DNA from: a virus
Reading direction: 5' to 3' (one strand)
DNA length: 53,002 bases
Virus record (IMG/VR): IMGVR_UViG_3300030451_003020
Coordinates: 1 to 53,002 of that record
This document shows, piece after piece, positions 1 through 7,970 of this stretch (the first letter of the stretch is position 1; the number at the start of each line of letters is the position of its first letter). The notes under the pieces are model-generated. The model had not been told where the DNA came from. It did not search any database and was given only the letters and a program-made list of their open reading frames with translations. A program made the translations under genes and the position numbers.

Positions 1-1
1 G

Positions 2-475
2 AAACGTCACTGGGAGAATGAACCTTATATGGGAAATCGTCAGTTGCAAGGTGGTGTTACTTTCCTTCGGGATCGCAAGACCGGTAACACCTATAATGTT
101 CCTTATGGTTGGCATGGATTCTCTGATCTGATGCTGCAGAACCTTCGTGACAACTTCCCTTCTGTCAACTTTGTAGGTATCCGTGTTCTTGAGGGTCGTG
201 ATGCAAACGGATTTCTCAAGTTGTATCACGATCAGAACACTGATGATTACTGGAAACTTCATCGTGAGTGGAAGAAGCAACGTAGTTTTACCATCAAGAC
301 TTCTGGATATCATGCATACTTTGCGTTATCTGCAGCATCACTTTCCCAGGACTCTGATTTTGAAGTTGATGAAGGTGCAACTAAAGCAAAGATCAAGAGT
401 GCATTTATTAAGTCTCTTAAGACTAAGAAACTAAATAAGAAAGTTCTAGGCGAATTTATTTCTTTGGTGGCATGA
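2..475 (+). CDS. Conserved phage protein of unknown function, 5' end outside window
   Basis: The frame is open from base 2, so the methionine at 29 is probably internal and the gene starts upstream of the window. The visible part (about 157 residues) is a soluble mixed alpha/beta protein with an aromatic-rich centre and a lysine-rich C-terminal helix. I recognise no family. The next small gene starts inside its stop codon (ATGA junction), so the two are probably translated together. Confidence 0.7.
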   Translation, partial: KRHWENEPYMGNRQLQGGVTFLRDRKTGNTYNVPYGWHGFSDLMLQNLRDNFPSVNFVGIRVLEGRDANGFLKLYHDQNTDDYWKLHREWKKQRSFTIKTSGYHAYFALSAASLSQDSDFEVDEGATKAKIKSAFIKSLKTKKLNKKVLGEFISLVA

Positions 476-618
476 CAAAAGAAAACTGGAGAGAAATTGC
501 TAAAGCATCAGAAAAGGATCCTAAGGTGCTTGAAATCCTTGAGAATGGTCCTAGATCTCTCAGTCAGGCATATCTACTCGGAGCCATGCGATACAAGTAT
601 GGACGATCTGACAAGTGA
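472..618 (+). CDS. Small conserved hypothetical protein (48 aa)
   Basis: This short ORF starts with ATG overlapping the stop of the preceding gene (ATGA) and ends six bases before a strong terminator, which is the layout of the last gene of a transcript. The product begins MTKENWREIAK and is charged and helical, with no membrane segment. No function is recognised. It is accepted as a gene because of the coupled start and its position; length alone would not support it. Confidence 0.6.
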   Translation: MTKENWREIAKASEKDPKVLEILENGPRSLSQAYLLGAMRYKYGRSDK

Positions 619-623
619 CACAT

Positions 624-647
624 GGGGGGTTTGGGACCCCCCTTTTT
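624..647 (+). terminator. Rho-independent terminator
   Basis: A seven-base stem (GGGGGGT paired with ACCCCCC, 624-630 and 636-642) around a five-base loop is followed by TTTTT. It lies just after the small gene ending at 618 and before the cobS-like gene. Confidence 0.85.
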
Positions 648-657
648 CGTCTATAAT
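631..657 (+). promoter_or_regulatory. Probable sigma-70-type promoter for the cobS-like gene
   Basis: A perfect TATAAT at 652-657 lies 22 bases upstream of the chosen start at 680. The -35 is weak: TTGGGA at 631-636, 15 bases away, is the best match and lies in the terminator loop. The -10 is convincing and the -35 is not. Confidence 0.5.
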
Positions 658-679
658 AACTTTAGTTCAAACAAAGCAA

Positions 680-1756
680 ATGGGTCTGTCCAAAGAAAGC
701 ATCATCGAGTGTCTACGTGAATCTTATGGCGAGTCTGTGACTTCTGCCGAGATCAAGGCATATTGTCAGATGAATGACTTTAACTATCAGACTGTCACTA
801 ACAAACTGACTGACTATAAAGTTGGTCGTGGCAAATGGAACCTGGAAGTAACAAAGGAGACTGTGCAAGAACTGGAAGTATCCTATAGTGCTCCTGCTGC
901 TCTTCCAGCAATCGAACAAAACCTTATCCCTGTCAAAGATGATACCTTCGTCCAGTTTGGTAACTTCACTGATATTAAAAAAATTATTAAGTCCGGTCTT
1001 TTCTACCCTACGTTTATCACGGGTCTCTCGGGCAATGGCAAAACGTTTTCTATCGAACAAGCATGTGCCCAACTCGGAAGAGAACTCATCCGAGTCAACA
1101 TCACAGTAGAGACTGATGAAGACGATCTTATTGGTGGTTTCCGTCTTGTTAATGGCGAGACCGTCTGGCACAATGGCCCAGTCATTGAAGCATTGTACCG
1201 AGGTGCCGTGTTGCTACTTGACGAAATCGACCTTGCCTCAAACAAAATCCTTTGTCTCCAATCCGTCCTTGAAGGTAAAGGAGTTTTTCTTAAGAAGATT
1301 GGAAAGTTTGTTTCCCCTGCCGATGGTTTCCAAGTGTTTGCAACAGCAAACACTAAAGGTAAAGGATCCGAGGACGGGAGATTTATTGGAACTAACGTGC
1401 TTAACGAAGCATTCCTGGAACGATTCCCTGTGACCTTTGAGCAGGAGTACCCTACCCCTCAGACCGAACAGAGGATTCTGAATAAGATCTGTAAGGATGA
1501 AGAGTTCTGTAAGCGTCTTGCTGACTGGGCTGACATCATTCGCAAGACCTTCTATGATGGTGGTATTGAGGAGATCATTAGCACCCGTCGTCTAGTTCAC
1601 ATTGTGAAGGCATATAGTATCTTTAATGATAAGGCAAAGGCAATTCAGGTCTGCGTCAATCGTTTTGATGATGAAACCAAGCAAGCATTCTTGGAGCTGT
1701 ATGATAAAGTCGATGCTGACTTTGTAATGCCTGTTGACGAGCAAGTACAATCCTGA
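680..1756 (+). CDS. cobS: CobS-like AAA+ ATPase (MoxR/cobaltochelatase-subunit type)
   Basis: This AAA+ ATPase is of the type annotated as CobS in marine cyanophages. In bacteria CobS drives cobalt insertion into the corrin ring; the phage role is unproven. Walker A is GLSGNGKT near residues 115-122 and Walker B is LLLDEID near 174-180, followed by an NTKGKG sensor region and a LERFPV arginine-finger region. The first 90 residues form a separate helical domain. The frame extends upstream to 497, but ATG 680 lies just after the terminator and -10 box, giving 358 residues, normal for the group. A MoxR-type chaperone ATPase is the main alternative for its activity. Confidence 0.88.
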   Translation: MGLSKESIIECLRESYGESVTSAEIKAYCQMNDFNYQTVTNKLTDYKVGRGKWNLEVTKETVQELEVSYSAPAALPAIEQNLIPVKDDTFVQFGNFTDIKKIIKSGLFYPTFITGLSGNGKTFSIEQACAQLGRELIRVNITVETDEDDLIGGFRLVNGETVWHNGPVIEALYRGAVLLLDEIDLASNKILCLQSVLEGKGVFLKKIGKFVSPADGFQVFATANTKGKGSEDGRFIGTNVLNEAFLERFPVTFEQEYPTPQTEQRILNKICKDEEFCKRLADWADIIRKTFYDGGIEEIISTRRLVHIVKAYSIFNDKAKAIQVCVNRFDDETKQAFLELYDKVDADFVMPVDEQVQS

Positions 1757-1762
1757 TATAAT
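1734..1762 (+). promoter_or_regulatory. Strong sigma-70-type promoter inside the cobS-like gene end
   Basis: TTGACG at 1734-1739 and TATAAT at 1757-1762 are separated by exactly 17 bases. Transcription would start near 1769. This rules out the upstream TTG (1734) and ATG (1764) as starts of the next gene and supports ATG 1803. Confidence 0.75.
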
Positions 1763-1802
1763 TATGGTTAACTCATGGTCCCTACTATTTGATGAATTAA
1801 GT

Positions 1803-2294
1803 ATGACTAATCAAGACTATTGGGAAGACGATGGATTCAGTATCGTAGGTAGTCCTGGTACTGCATCTTCTGACACTATTATTTTTGGTAGCAGTTCTGC
1901 TGATATCATTAATTTTGGTGCTGCCCAAGACACACTGAGTCTCTATGGGGCATCTAGTTCAGATACTATTTCTTTTGATGTGAACATTCCTGAAACTAAA
2001 AACAACAGTAAATACAAATATACTGAGGATAAAATCCTCAAAGAATTGCAAGATTATATTGTTGGTACATATAATCAGCACTATTCTGCTGGTGATGACA
2101 AGATTCAAACTCTGGATCTGATTGAAGCTTGTGGTGATGGTGAAGCATTTTGCCGATCCAACATTCTCAAGTATGCCTCTCGTTATGATAAGAAAGGCAC
2201 TGCTCGTCGTGACATTATGAAGATCTTGCATTATGCTGTTCTTCTGATGCATTTCAACGACAAGAATGCAAAACGTGAAACTTACCCCCAGTGA
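1803..2294 (+). CDS. DUF3310-type (SaV-like) protein with a repetitive N-terminus
   Basis: The C-terminal part (about residues 95-160) carries the DUF3310 pattern: HYSAGDDKIQ, then SNILKYASRYDKKG, then a helix. This family is common in phages and is sometimes called a nucleotide-kinase-like domain, without firm biochemistry. Residues 15-60 are an acidic, Ser/Gly-rich stretch with repeated D-T/I-I-x-F-G units, unusual for the family. The start at 1803 lies downstream of the promoter at 1734-1762; the frame is open further upstream but that part is probably not translated. It lies directly before the sliding-clamp gene. Confidence 0.75.
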   Translation: MTNQDYWEDDGFSIVGSPGTASSDTIIFGSSSADIINFGAAQDTLSLYGASSSDTISFDVNIPETKNNSKYKYTEDKILKELQDYIVGTYNQHYSAGDDKIQTLDLIEACGDGEAFCRSNILKYASRYDKKGTARRDIMKILHYAVLLMHFNDKNAKRETYPQ

Positions 2295-2314
2295 AACTGA
2301 GACCTTCTAATACT

Positions 2315-2980
2315 ATGAAACTGTCTGATAAAACTATCTCTGTCCTGAAGAATTTTTCTTCTATCAATCAATCCATTCTGTTTAAAGAGGGTAGCAAACT
2401 TCGCACTATCAGTGTGATGAAGAATATTCTTGCAGAGGCAACTGTCACCGAAGAATTTATGAAAGACTTCGGTATTTACGATCTCAATCAGTTTCTCAAT
2501 GGACTGAGTTTGCATCAGAGTCCTGAACTTGATTTTAAGAATGATGGTTATGTTGTCATTCGTGAGGGTAAGTCTCGTTCAAAGTATTTCTTTGCAGACC
2601 CTAATGTAATTGTGACTCCCCCTGAGAAAGCAATTCAACTTCCTAGTGAAGATGTATCTTTTGAACTTAGCACTGATCAACTAGAGAAATTGTTGAAGGC
2701 ATCTGCTGTTTATCAACTTCCAGATCTTTCTGCTGTTGGTGAGAATGGTGTTGTCAAATTGGTTGTTCGTGATAAGAAGAACGATACATCGAATGATTAC
2801 GCTGTGGTTGTTGGTGAAACTGAAGCAGAGTTCTCTTTTAACTTTAAGGTAGAAAACATCAAAGTTCTTCCTGGAACTTATGAGGTGGTGGTATCTCAGA
2901 AACTTCTCTCTCGTTTCACTTCTAAGAACCATGACCTCACTTACTACATCGCACTCGAACCCGACTCCACCTTCGGATAA
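2315..2980 (+). CDS. 45: DNA polymerase sliding clamp, T4 gp45
   Basis: This is the trimeric clamp that tethers gp43 to DNA and, in T4, also activates late transcription. The start at 2315 gives MKLSDKTISVLKNF, close to the T4 gp45 N-terminus, and a 221-residue product (T4: 228). An in-frame ATG-less extension upstream to 2291 was not used for that reason. Two similar beta-rich halves are visible, ending in ALEPDSTFG. It sits upstream of gp44 with speD and two small genes between, the usual cyanophage order. Confidence 0.92.
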   Translation: MKLSDKTISVLKNFSSINQSILFKEGSKLRTISVMKNILAEATVTEEFMKDFGIYDLNQFLNGLSLHQSPELDFKNDGYVVIREGKSRSKYFFADPNVIVTPPEKAIQLPSEDVSFELSTDQLEKLLKASAVYQLPDLSAVGENGVVKLVVRDKKNDTSNDYAVVVGETEAEFSFNFKVENIKVLPGTYEVVVSQKLLSRFTSKNHDLTYYIALEPDSTFG

Positions 2981-3074
2981 GAAGGATTATCAAGGTCCTC
3001 TCTATGCTCCATGGTGGAAAGTTGAAGAGGGGAAACGTAAATTTCGTGAATGGTTGAAAAAACAACAAGAATGA
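2931..3074 (+). CDS. Small hypothetical protein (47 aa)
   Basis: The gene starts 50 bases inside the 3' end of gene 45 in another frame and overlaps the speD start by four bases (ATGA). The product is proline- and tryptophan-containing at its centre (PLYAPWWK) with a basic helical tail ending KKQQE. No family is recognised. The coupling to speD supports translation; the long overlap with gene 45 lowers confidence. Confidence 0.55.
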   Translation: MTSLTTSHSNPTPPSDKKDYQGPLYAPWWKVEEGKRKFREWLKKQQE

Positions 3075-3406
3075 AACACATCCTTTTTACCCTTAAGGGT
3101 TGTCCGTTTGAACTCCTTGATGATAGAGAGTTCATTCGGATGCTTTTGTATAGAGCAACAAAAGAATGCAAATCCACTCTACTCAACCTGGCAGCACATA
3201 AGTTTGATCCTCAGGGAGTAACTAGTATTGCCATGCTTGCGGAAAGTCATATTTCCATTCATACTTGGCCAGAGAAAGGTATGGCAGTTTGTGATATCTT
3301 TACTTGTGGTAAAGACGCTACACCTGAAGTTGGTGTAGAATACATGAAAGAACAATTGAAGGCAACTGACATTTCTTCTCATGAATTTGTCCGTCCTCTA
3401 GAGTGA
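3071..3406 (+). CDS. speD: S-adenosylmethionine decarboxylase proenzyme
   Basis: The enzyme decarboxylates S-adenosylmethionine to supply aminopropyl groups for spermidine synthesis and is a known cyanophage auxiliary gene. It self-cleaves to create a pyruvoyl group. The motif AESHISIHTWPE places the cleavage serine at residue 59, with His64 and Cys79 (FTCG); these have the same spacing as the catalytic residues of the Thermotoga-type short enzyme. The length of 111 residues also fits that class. The start at 3071 overlaps the upstream stop. Spermidine may help condense phage DNA (inference). Confidence 0.93.
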   Translation: MKHILFTLKGCPFELLDDREFIRMLLYRATKECKSTLLNLAAHKFDPQGVTSIAMLAESHISIHTWPEKGMAVCDIFTCGKDATPEVGVEYMKEQLKATDISSHEFVRPLE

Positions 3407-3407
3407 T

Positions 3408-3731
3408 ATGCAACCTGATCCTTACGTTCAGTTTTTAGAAAACTGGATACCTGGAATTGGTGAGAGCACTAAACTTCATGATCAATTGCATGTGCATTTT
3501 GATCTTGGATTTAGTGTTAATGATGAAGCAAGACTTCTTGGATTTCAGTTAGGTCACCATCCTGCTGGAAATTTCTTTCATGTTGTGGTATTCTGTGTGA
3601 TGAGTATTACGATTTATCCAAATGGATATCGTAACAGTTTGAAAGACCTGCAAGATTTTTATGAAGCATATTTGCTTGGAAAATATTGGCAGTCTGTTTC
3701 CTATTGGTTTATTCCCAAAACAATATTATGA
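3408..3731 (+). CDS. Conserved hypothetical protein (107 aa)
   Basis: The gene starts one base after the speD stop and ends in an ATGA junction with gene 44, so it is embedded in the replication operon. The product is rich in aromatic residues and His, with a moderately hydrophobic stretch near residues 55-75, but has no clear membrane anchor. No domain is recognised. Confidence 0.7.
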   Translation: MQPDPYVQFLENWIPGIGESTKLHDQLHVHFDLGFSVNDEARLLGFQLGHHPAGNFFHVVVFCVMSITIYPNGYRNSLKDLQDFYEAYLLGKYWQSVSYWFIPKTIL

Positions 3732-4672
3732 GAGATGAATTTTTGTGGGTTGAAAAATATCGACCCAAAACTATTGAAGAGTGTATTTTACCAACAAATA
3801 TTAAGAAGACTTTCCAAGACTTCCTAGATAAGGGAGAGGTTCCTAACCTACTCCTTGCAGGTCCTGCTGGGTGTGGTAAAACAACCGTAGCAAAAGCACT
3901 GTGTAACGAATTGGGGGTAGATGTATATGTCATCAATGGATCCGATGAGGGACGCTTTCTTGATACGGTCAGAAATACTGCAAAGAATTTCGCTTCGACC
4001 GTCTCACTTCAAGCAACTGGCAGACACAAAGTCATCATCATCGATGAGGCTGATAACACAACAAACGACGTACAACTCCTACTTAGGGCGTTTACAGAGG
4101 AGTTTTCTGGCAACTGCAGATTCATCTTTACTTGCAATTTCAAAAACAAAATTATCGAGCCCCTCCACTCCAGATGCGCCTGTATTGACTTTTCCACCAA
4201 TTCCAAAAGTAAACCCCAACTTGCAGCAGCCTTCTTCAAAAGAATCCAAGAAATCTTGGCTGCAGAAGCTATTGAATATGATAACAAGGTCCTGGTAGAA
4301 CTTATCAATAAACACTTTCCTGATTGGAGACGTGTTCTGAATGAGTGTCAACGTTACTCTGCTGGTGGTAAGATTGACTCTGGCATTCTTGCAACCTTTA
4401 GTGATGTAAAAGTAAATGACTTGGTTAAGAAACTTAAAGAGAAAGATTTTCCCGAAGTACGTAAATGGGTTGTCAATAACCTGGACAACGATACTAGTGT
4501 ACTTCTGCGTCGTATTTACGATGCTTGTTATGATTCCATGGTTCCGAATAGTATTCCTGCTGCTGTGCTTACTCTTGCTAAGTATCAGTATCAGATGGCA
4601 TTCGTGGCGGATCAGGAAATAAATATGCTTGCGTGTCTTACCGAAATTATGGTGGAGTGTGAATTCAAATGA
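3728..4672 (+). CDS. 44: Clamp loader large subunit, T4 gp44
   Basis: This AAA+ ATPase loads the gp45 clamp together with gp62. Visible motifs are WVEKYRPKT at the N-terminus, Walker A GPAGCGKT (residues 45-52), Walker B IIIDEADN and the SRC motif (HSRCACIDF). The length of 314 residues matches T4 gp44 (319). The longer frame from 3686 was rejected because the family begins just before EKYRPK and ATG 3728 forms an ATGA junction with the preceding stop. Its partner gp62 lies 1.4 kb downstream. Confidence 0.95.
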   Translation: MRDEFLWVEKYRPKTIEECILPTNIKKTFQDFLDKGEVPNLLLAGPAGCGKTTVAKALCNELGVDVYVINGSDEGRFLDTVRNTAKNFASTVSLQATGRHKVIIIDEADNTTNDVQLLLRAFTEEFSGNCRFIFTCNFKNKIIEPLHSRCACIDFSTNSKSKPQLAAAFFKRIQEILAAEAIEYDNKVLVELINKHFPDWRRVLNECQRYSAGGKIDSGILATFSDVKVNDLVKKLKEKDFPEVRKWVVNNLDNDTSVLLRRIYDACYDSMVPNSIPAAVLTLAKYQYQMAFVADQEINMLACLTEIMVECEFK

Positions 4673-4962
4673 TTGATGTAAAACTTATTCGTATTGTGAC
4701 TGGTGAAGAAATCATCGCAGAGGTTGTCTCTGAAGATGAAAATAATATCACCGTCAAAAATGGTCTGGTGGTCCTTCCCAATGCAACTGGTGTAGGATTT
4801 GCTCAGTGGGCAACTGTGATTGATCCTGATAATCCAGAAGTTACAATGAAACAACAACATATTGTATATGTTGTTGCTGTACAAGAAGATGTTGCCAAGA
4901 AATACAATGAAATGTTTGGTAGCAAATTAGTAACGCCGTCTAGTAAAAAACTAATTGTATGA
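4669..4962 (+). CDS. Small beta-rich protein, possibly Sm-like (97 aa)
   Basis: The gene is coupled to gene 44 (ATGA) and to the next gene (ATGA). The pattern of short beta strands starting LIRIVTGEEIIAEV and a closing helix resembles the proteins at 8607-8987 and 8926-9183, so the three look like diverged paralogues. The fold suggests an Sm/LSm-like barrel, but this is an impression from the strand pattern. Function is unknown. Confidence 0.7.
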   Translation: MIDVKLIRIVTGEEIIAEVVSEDENNITVKNGLVVLPNATGVGFAQWATVIDPDNPEVTMKQQHIVYVVAVQEDVAKKYNEMFGSKLVTPSSKKLIV

Positions 4963-5168
4963 AATCCGCAAAAGAAAAAATTAGAGCACAAGTCAAATCT
5001 AAGTGGTATTACATTTTCTGGGGTACTGCTACGGTATCTGTTGTTCTTGGACAACTTTATGTTGGCACAGGATACCGATACATGTATGATGGTATGCAAG
5101 AATTACTACAAAAGGTTGATGGAGTGCTTCTCCATGCTAACCCTGATAAAGGACCTAATTATCTCTGA
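4959..5168 (+). CDS. Small single-span membrane protein (69 aa)
   Basis: A basic N-terminus (about 15 residues) is followed by one hydrophobic segment at about residues 17-37 (WYYIFWGTATVSVVLG), then a soluble tail. Both ends overlap neighbouring genes by one to four bases. It would sit in the inner or thylakoid membrane with the N-terminus inside. No family is recognised. Confidence 0.7.
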   Translation: MKSAKEKIRAQVKSKWYYIFWGTATVSVVLGQLYVGTGYRYMYDGMQELLQKVDGVLLHANPDKGPNYL

Positions 5169-6043
5169 TGAAAGCACTGAAAACCCCTCTTCGTTATCCT
5201 GGTGGTAAATCCAAAGCCATCAAAACTCTGTCTGCTTGGTATCCCAAAGTAATTTCAGAGTATCGTGAACCCTTTATTGGTGGGGGTTCCATTGCTATCG
5301 ACGTAACAAAATCTAATCCAAGTATTCCCATTTGGATTAATGATCTGTATGTGCCACTTTATAACTTCTGGGTCCAACTACGGGATCGTGGTCAGGACCT
5401 TTCTGAGAGTGTCAGAGAGCAGAAAGAGAAGATGCTTGAGAGTGGCACTCAAGAGGAGAAAGACAAGTTTGCAAGGGCACTGTTTGATCAGTATGCTGCT
5501 GAGATTGATACTTATGATGACTTTCAGAAGGCAGTTGCTTTCTTTATCATGAATAAGTGTAGTTTCTCTGGTATGACTGAGAACAGCACTTTCTCTCGCA
5601 CTGCTGCTAATTCTAATTTTTCTTTGGCTGGTGCAGATAAACTATATTGGTTCTCCAATCTTATCAAAGATTGGAAAATTACTAACATTGATTACTCTAA
5701 AGTAATGAATGCTGATGGTCCTAAGAATACTTTTGTATTTCTTGATCCTCCTTATGATATCAAAGATTTTCTTTATGGAAAGGATCGTGAGATGCACAAA
5801 TCATTTGACCATGAAGTATTTGCTGAGAACGTTTACAAGTGTCCTCACAACTTTATGATCACTTACAATGTGAATGATCGTCTTCTTGAGTTGTATAAAG
5901 ATTATCACCTTGAGTATTGGAAACTACGTTACTCTATGGTTCATCGTGGTGATAAGAATACTCAGGACAATGTAAAGACCGAACTTCTGGTCACTAACTA
6001 TTCCCTTACTCCTAAGACACCTCTGGAGGAGCAATGGAACTGA
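5168..6043 (+). CDS. dam: N6-adenine DNA methyltransferase, D12 class (Dam-like)
   Basis: The enzyme transfers a methyl group from SAM to adenine N6 in DNA. The N-terminal SAM-binding motif is LRYPGGKSK, followed by EPFIGGGS, and the catalytic motif DPPY is near residues 193-196 (FVFLDPPYD). The length of 291 residues fits T4 Dam and host Dam enzymes. It lies between gene 44 and gene 62 and overlaps gene 62 by 10 bases. A likely role is masking phage DNA from host restriction or marking it; the recognition site cannot be read from sequence. Confidence 0.9.
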   Translation: MKALKTPLRYPGGKSKAIKTLSAWYPKVISEYREPFIGGGSIAIDVTKSNPSIPIWINDLYVPLYNFWVQLRDRGQDLSESVREQKEKMLESGTQEEKDKFARALFDQYAAEIDTYDDFQKAVAFFIMNKCSFSGMTENSTFSRTAANSNFSLAGADKLYWFSNLIKDWKITNIDYSKVMNADGPKNTFVFLDPPYDIKDFLYGKDREMHKSFDHEVFAENVYKCPHNFMITYNVNDRLLELYKDYHLEYWKLRYSMVHRGDKNTQDNVKTELLVTNYSLTPKTPLEEQWN

Positions 6044-6402
6044 AAGATTGGTTGAACTCTATTAACTTTAACAAGGAAGATCTAAGTGCGGACATTAGCT
6101 CTTACCCTCCATATATCATTAATCGTTGTCTGTCTGGGCACCTTGATTGTGTCATGTTTGCTAATGAAATGAACAAACATCATTTCTTAGATAAGGATAT
6201 GCAATATTCTTTTTATCTAAATACTTTGAGGAAAAAGAAGAGATTCTCTCCCTGGCTCCGAAAGGATAAAGTCACGGACCTAGAATGTATCAAAAAGTAT
6301 TATGGATACAGTAATGAAAAAGCATCTCAAGCTTTGAAAATCCTGACACAAGAACAAATCAACTTTATTAAACAACGACTTGACACTGGAGGAATGAAAT
6401 GA
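6034..6402 (+). CDS. 62: Clamp loader small subunit, T4 gp62
   Basis: This protein completes the gp44/gp62 clamp loader. At 122 residues it is shorter than T4 gp62 (187). The region KKRFSPWLRKDK, a leucine-rich helix and YYGYSNEKA match the conserved central part of gp62 in order. The position directly before regA is the T4 order 44-62-regA with dam inserted. It overlaps dam by 10 bases and regA by four. Confidence 0.82.
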   Translation: MELKDWLNSINFNKEDLSADISSYPPYIINRCLSGHLDCVMFANEMNKHHFLDKDMQYSFYLNTLRKKKRFSPWLRKDKVTDLECIKKYYGYSNEKASQALKILTQEQINFIKQRLDTGGMK

Positions 6403-6836
6403 GTACTACGGTAGAACCTACGGTACAGTGGTCTCAGGATCAAATGGTGGAAGTGCTTCTGAATGAACCAGATGATTTCCTAAAGGTTCGTGAGACTCTT
6501 ACACGCATCGGAGTTGCATCACGCAAAGAGAAGAAACTCTATCAATCATGCCATATTTTGCATAAGCAAGGAAGATACTTTATCGTTCATTTTAAGGAAC
6601 TGTTTGCCCTGGATGGCAAACATGCCAATCTGACTATCAATGATGTTCAGAGACGTAACCGTATTGCTAAACTGCTTGCAGATTGGGGTCTGATTACAAT
6701 CGTCAAACCAGACTCTGTAATGGATATCGCTCCTCTGAACCAGATCAAGGTGCTTGCATATAAGGATAAGTCGGACTGGATTCTAGAGCAGAAATATAAT
6801 ATCGGTAAGAAAGGCAAGACCCAGGAAACCGAATAA
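6399..6836 (+). CDS. regA: RegA translational repressor
   Basis: RegA binds start regions of early phage mRNAs and blocks their translation. Residues 18-120 align closely with T4 RegA: DDFLKVRETLTRIGVA, LYQSCHILHKQGRYFIVHFKE, LADWGLITIV and a KYNIG end. The protein is 145 residues against 122 in T4, the extra length being an N-terminal stretch and a lysine-rich tail. Several genes nearby have AT-rich start regions and may be its targets (inference). A hairpin/terminator follows about 50 bases downstream. Confidence 0.94.
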   Translation: MSTTVEPTVQWSQDQMVEVLLNEPDDFLKVRETLTRIGVASRKEKKLYQSCHILHKQGRYFIVHFKELFALDGKHANLTINDVQRRNRIAKLLADWGLITIVKPDSVMDIAPLNQIKVLAYKDKSDWILEQKYNIGKKGKTQETE

Positions 6837-6886
6837 ATAAACCTGCGATCTTTCGTGCGGTCGCTTCAAAAGTCGGAAACCCGAAT

Positions 6887-6917
6887 CCCAGGACGTGCTT
6901 GACACTCCTGGGGTTTT
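6887..6917 (+). terminator. Probable terminator after regA, enclosing a -35 box
   Basis: Seven-base arms CCCAGGA (6887-6893) and TCCTGGG (6906-6912) flank a 12-base loop and are followed by GTTTT. The loop contains TTGACA, the -35 of the next promoter. The T-run is short, so termination may be partial. Confidence 0.55.
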
Positions 6918-6927
6918 CCCTTATAAT
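6899..6927 (+). promoter_or_regulatory. Consensus sigma-70 promoter
   Basis: TTGACA at 6899-6904 and TATAAT at 6922-6927 are separated by 17 bases, a perfect match to the bacterial consensus. Transcription would start near 6934, so translation of the next gene must begin at ATG 6973, not at the in-frame codons upstream. The -35 lies in the loop of the hairpin at 6887-6912. Confidence 0.88.
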
Positions 6928-6972
6928 ATGTGGGTAAACAAGCCTGACGGCTTTACAACCCTCAAAACTAAA

Positions 6973-7953
6973 ATGTTTATCAAAATTCCCAAGAAAGGCG
7001 TGCCCGCCAACATTAGGAAACAAGTGGAAGCAGCACTTCCAGAACCTCTGGTTGTTGCTGGATGGAAATTTGTACGATATGTTTGGCGTCGTCTTGATCA
7101 GGTCAACACCAAGGATGCTGATGGAAACAGTGACAACACTGTTCGTATTGGTGGCACTGGTGCAAACGATGTTCTAAAAAACTCCCTTGCAAAAGGTATT
7201 AATACTTCTAAACTTACTCCCTCAATCTTTCCAGATGACAATCTGTTGAACGGATTTAACCGATTTAAGAACCTTGCTCTTAATGGATATGAAGAGTGGA
7301 TCTTTGCAGAATATGAAATTGACGAGTCCACTAAAACTGAGTTCCAAGTAACTAAGCAAGATTTCATTGATGATTTCCGTGCTGCTGCTAATGGTGGTGA
7401 CGGTGCAAAGGTTATTACCAAAGAAGAACTTATCGAACTTGGTCGCAAACGTTTTGAAAGCCGACCTGACCGCAGTAAGAAAGCAGTTGCTCGTTGGGTT
7501 CATAGTCTCGACTTGAATCTTTCTAATGAGCAAGTCAATGGCATTGCACAGACGGTCTCAAAAGATTTTGCTCGTCGTGGTATCATCAATTCTTTTACCC
7601 GTGAGGAAGCTGAGACTCATGTTGCAAAAAAAGGATTTGGTGCTGATGTCTTGAATACTAAAGACAGCACTCGTACTCTTCGTATGTTCCCTAAGATTAT
7701 GAAGAACTATGTAAACAATGGAACTATTTTTAGGTACGTTGATTATAATAGTGATGCTACAACTCACAAAGAGATTGATGATGGACGTTATGATTCTCAA
7801 AAAGAATTGATGACTATGCATAATTTGTGTTTAAAGTATGCAGCTACCGTTCAATTGAATGATGGTAAAATTTCTTGGGAACGTCTTGGTGGTTTGGCAC
7901 AAAAAATTGGTGCTGAAAAGGAAGGAACTGATGGTCTTGCGGTTGACTGCTGA
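6973..7953 (+). CDS. Unknown protein with weak ParB-nuclease-like region (326 aa)
   Basis: I do not recognise a firm family. Residues about 60-105 show a pattern like ParB/sulfiredoxin-type domains: a polar helix, then SKLTPSIF, DDNLLNGFNRFKNLALNG and a short strand (compare DGxxRxxAxxxxG). The remainder is helical and charged. The gene has its own perfect promoter at 6899-6927 and its own terminator at 7971-7995, so it is a single-gene unit likely to be strongly transcribed early. It does not look like the ssDNA-binding protein gp32, which sits near here in some relatives. Confidence 0.75.
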   Translation: MFIKIPKKGVPANIRKQVEAALPEPLVVAGWKFVRYVWRRLDQVNTKDADGNSDNTVRIGGTGANDVLKNSLAKGINTSKLTPSIFPDDNLLNGFNRFKNLALNGYEEWIFAEYEIDESTKTEFQVTKQDFIDDFRAAANGGDGAKVITKEELIELGRKRFESRPDRSKKAVARWVHSLDLNLSNEQVNGIAQTVSKDFARRGIINSFTREEAETHVAKKGFGADVLNTKDSTRTLRMFPKIMKNYVNNGTIFRYVDYNSDATTHKEIDDGRYDSQKELMTMHNLCLKYAATVQLNDGKISWERLGGLAQKIGAEKEGTDGLAVDC

Positions 7954-7970
7954 TAACCGAATAAAAAATT

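Noticed and set aside
497-679. N-terminal extension of the cobS-like ORF
   Set aside because: It crosses the small gene, the terminator and the -10 box; family similarity begins after ATG 680.
713-1171. Reverse-strand ORF inside the cobS-like gene, and similar reverse ORFs throughout
   Set aside because: All lie opposite confident genes, have no ribosome sites and show no family patterns.
1734-1802. TTG or ATG starts upstream of the DUF3310-type gene
   Set aside because: They coincide with the -35 and -10 of a strong promoter, so they lie before or at the transcript start.
6973-7953. Assignment as ssDNA-binding protein gp32
   Set aside because: No zinc-finger cysteines, no acidic tail and no OB-fold-like sequence are visible.
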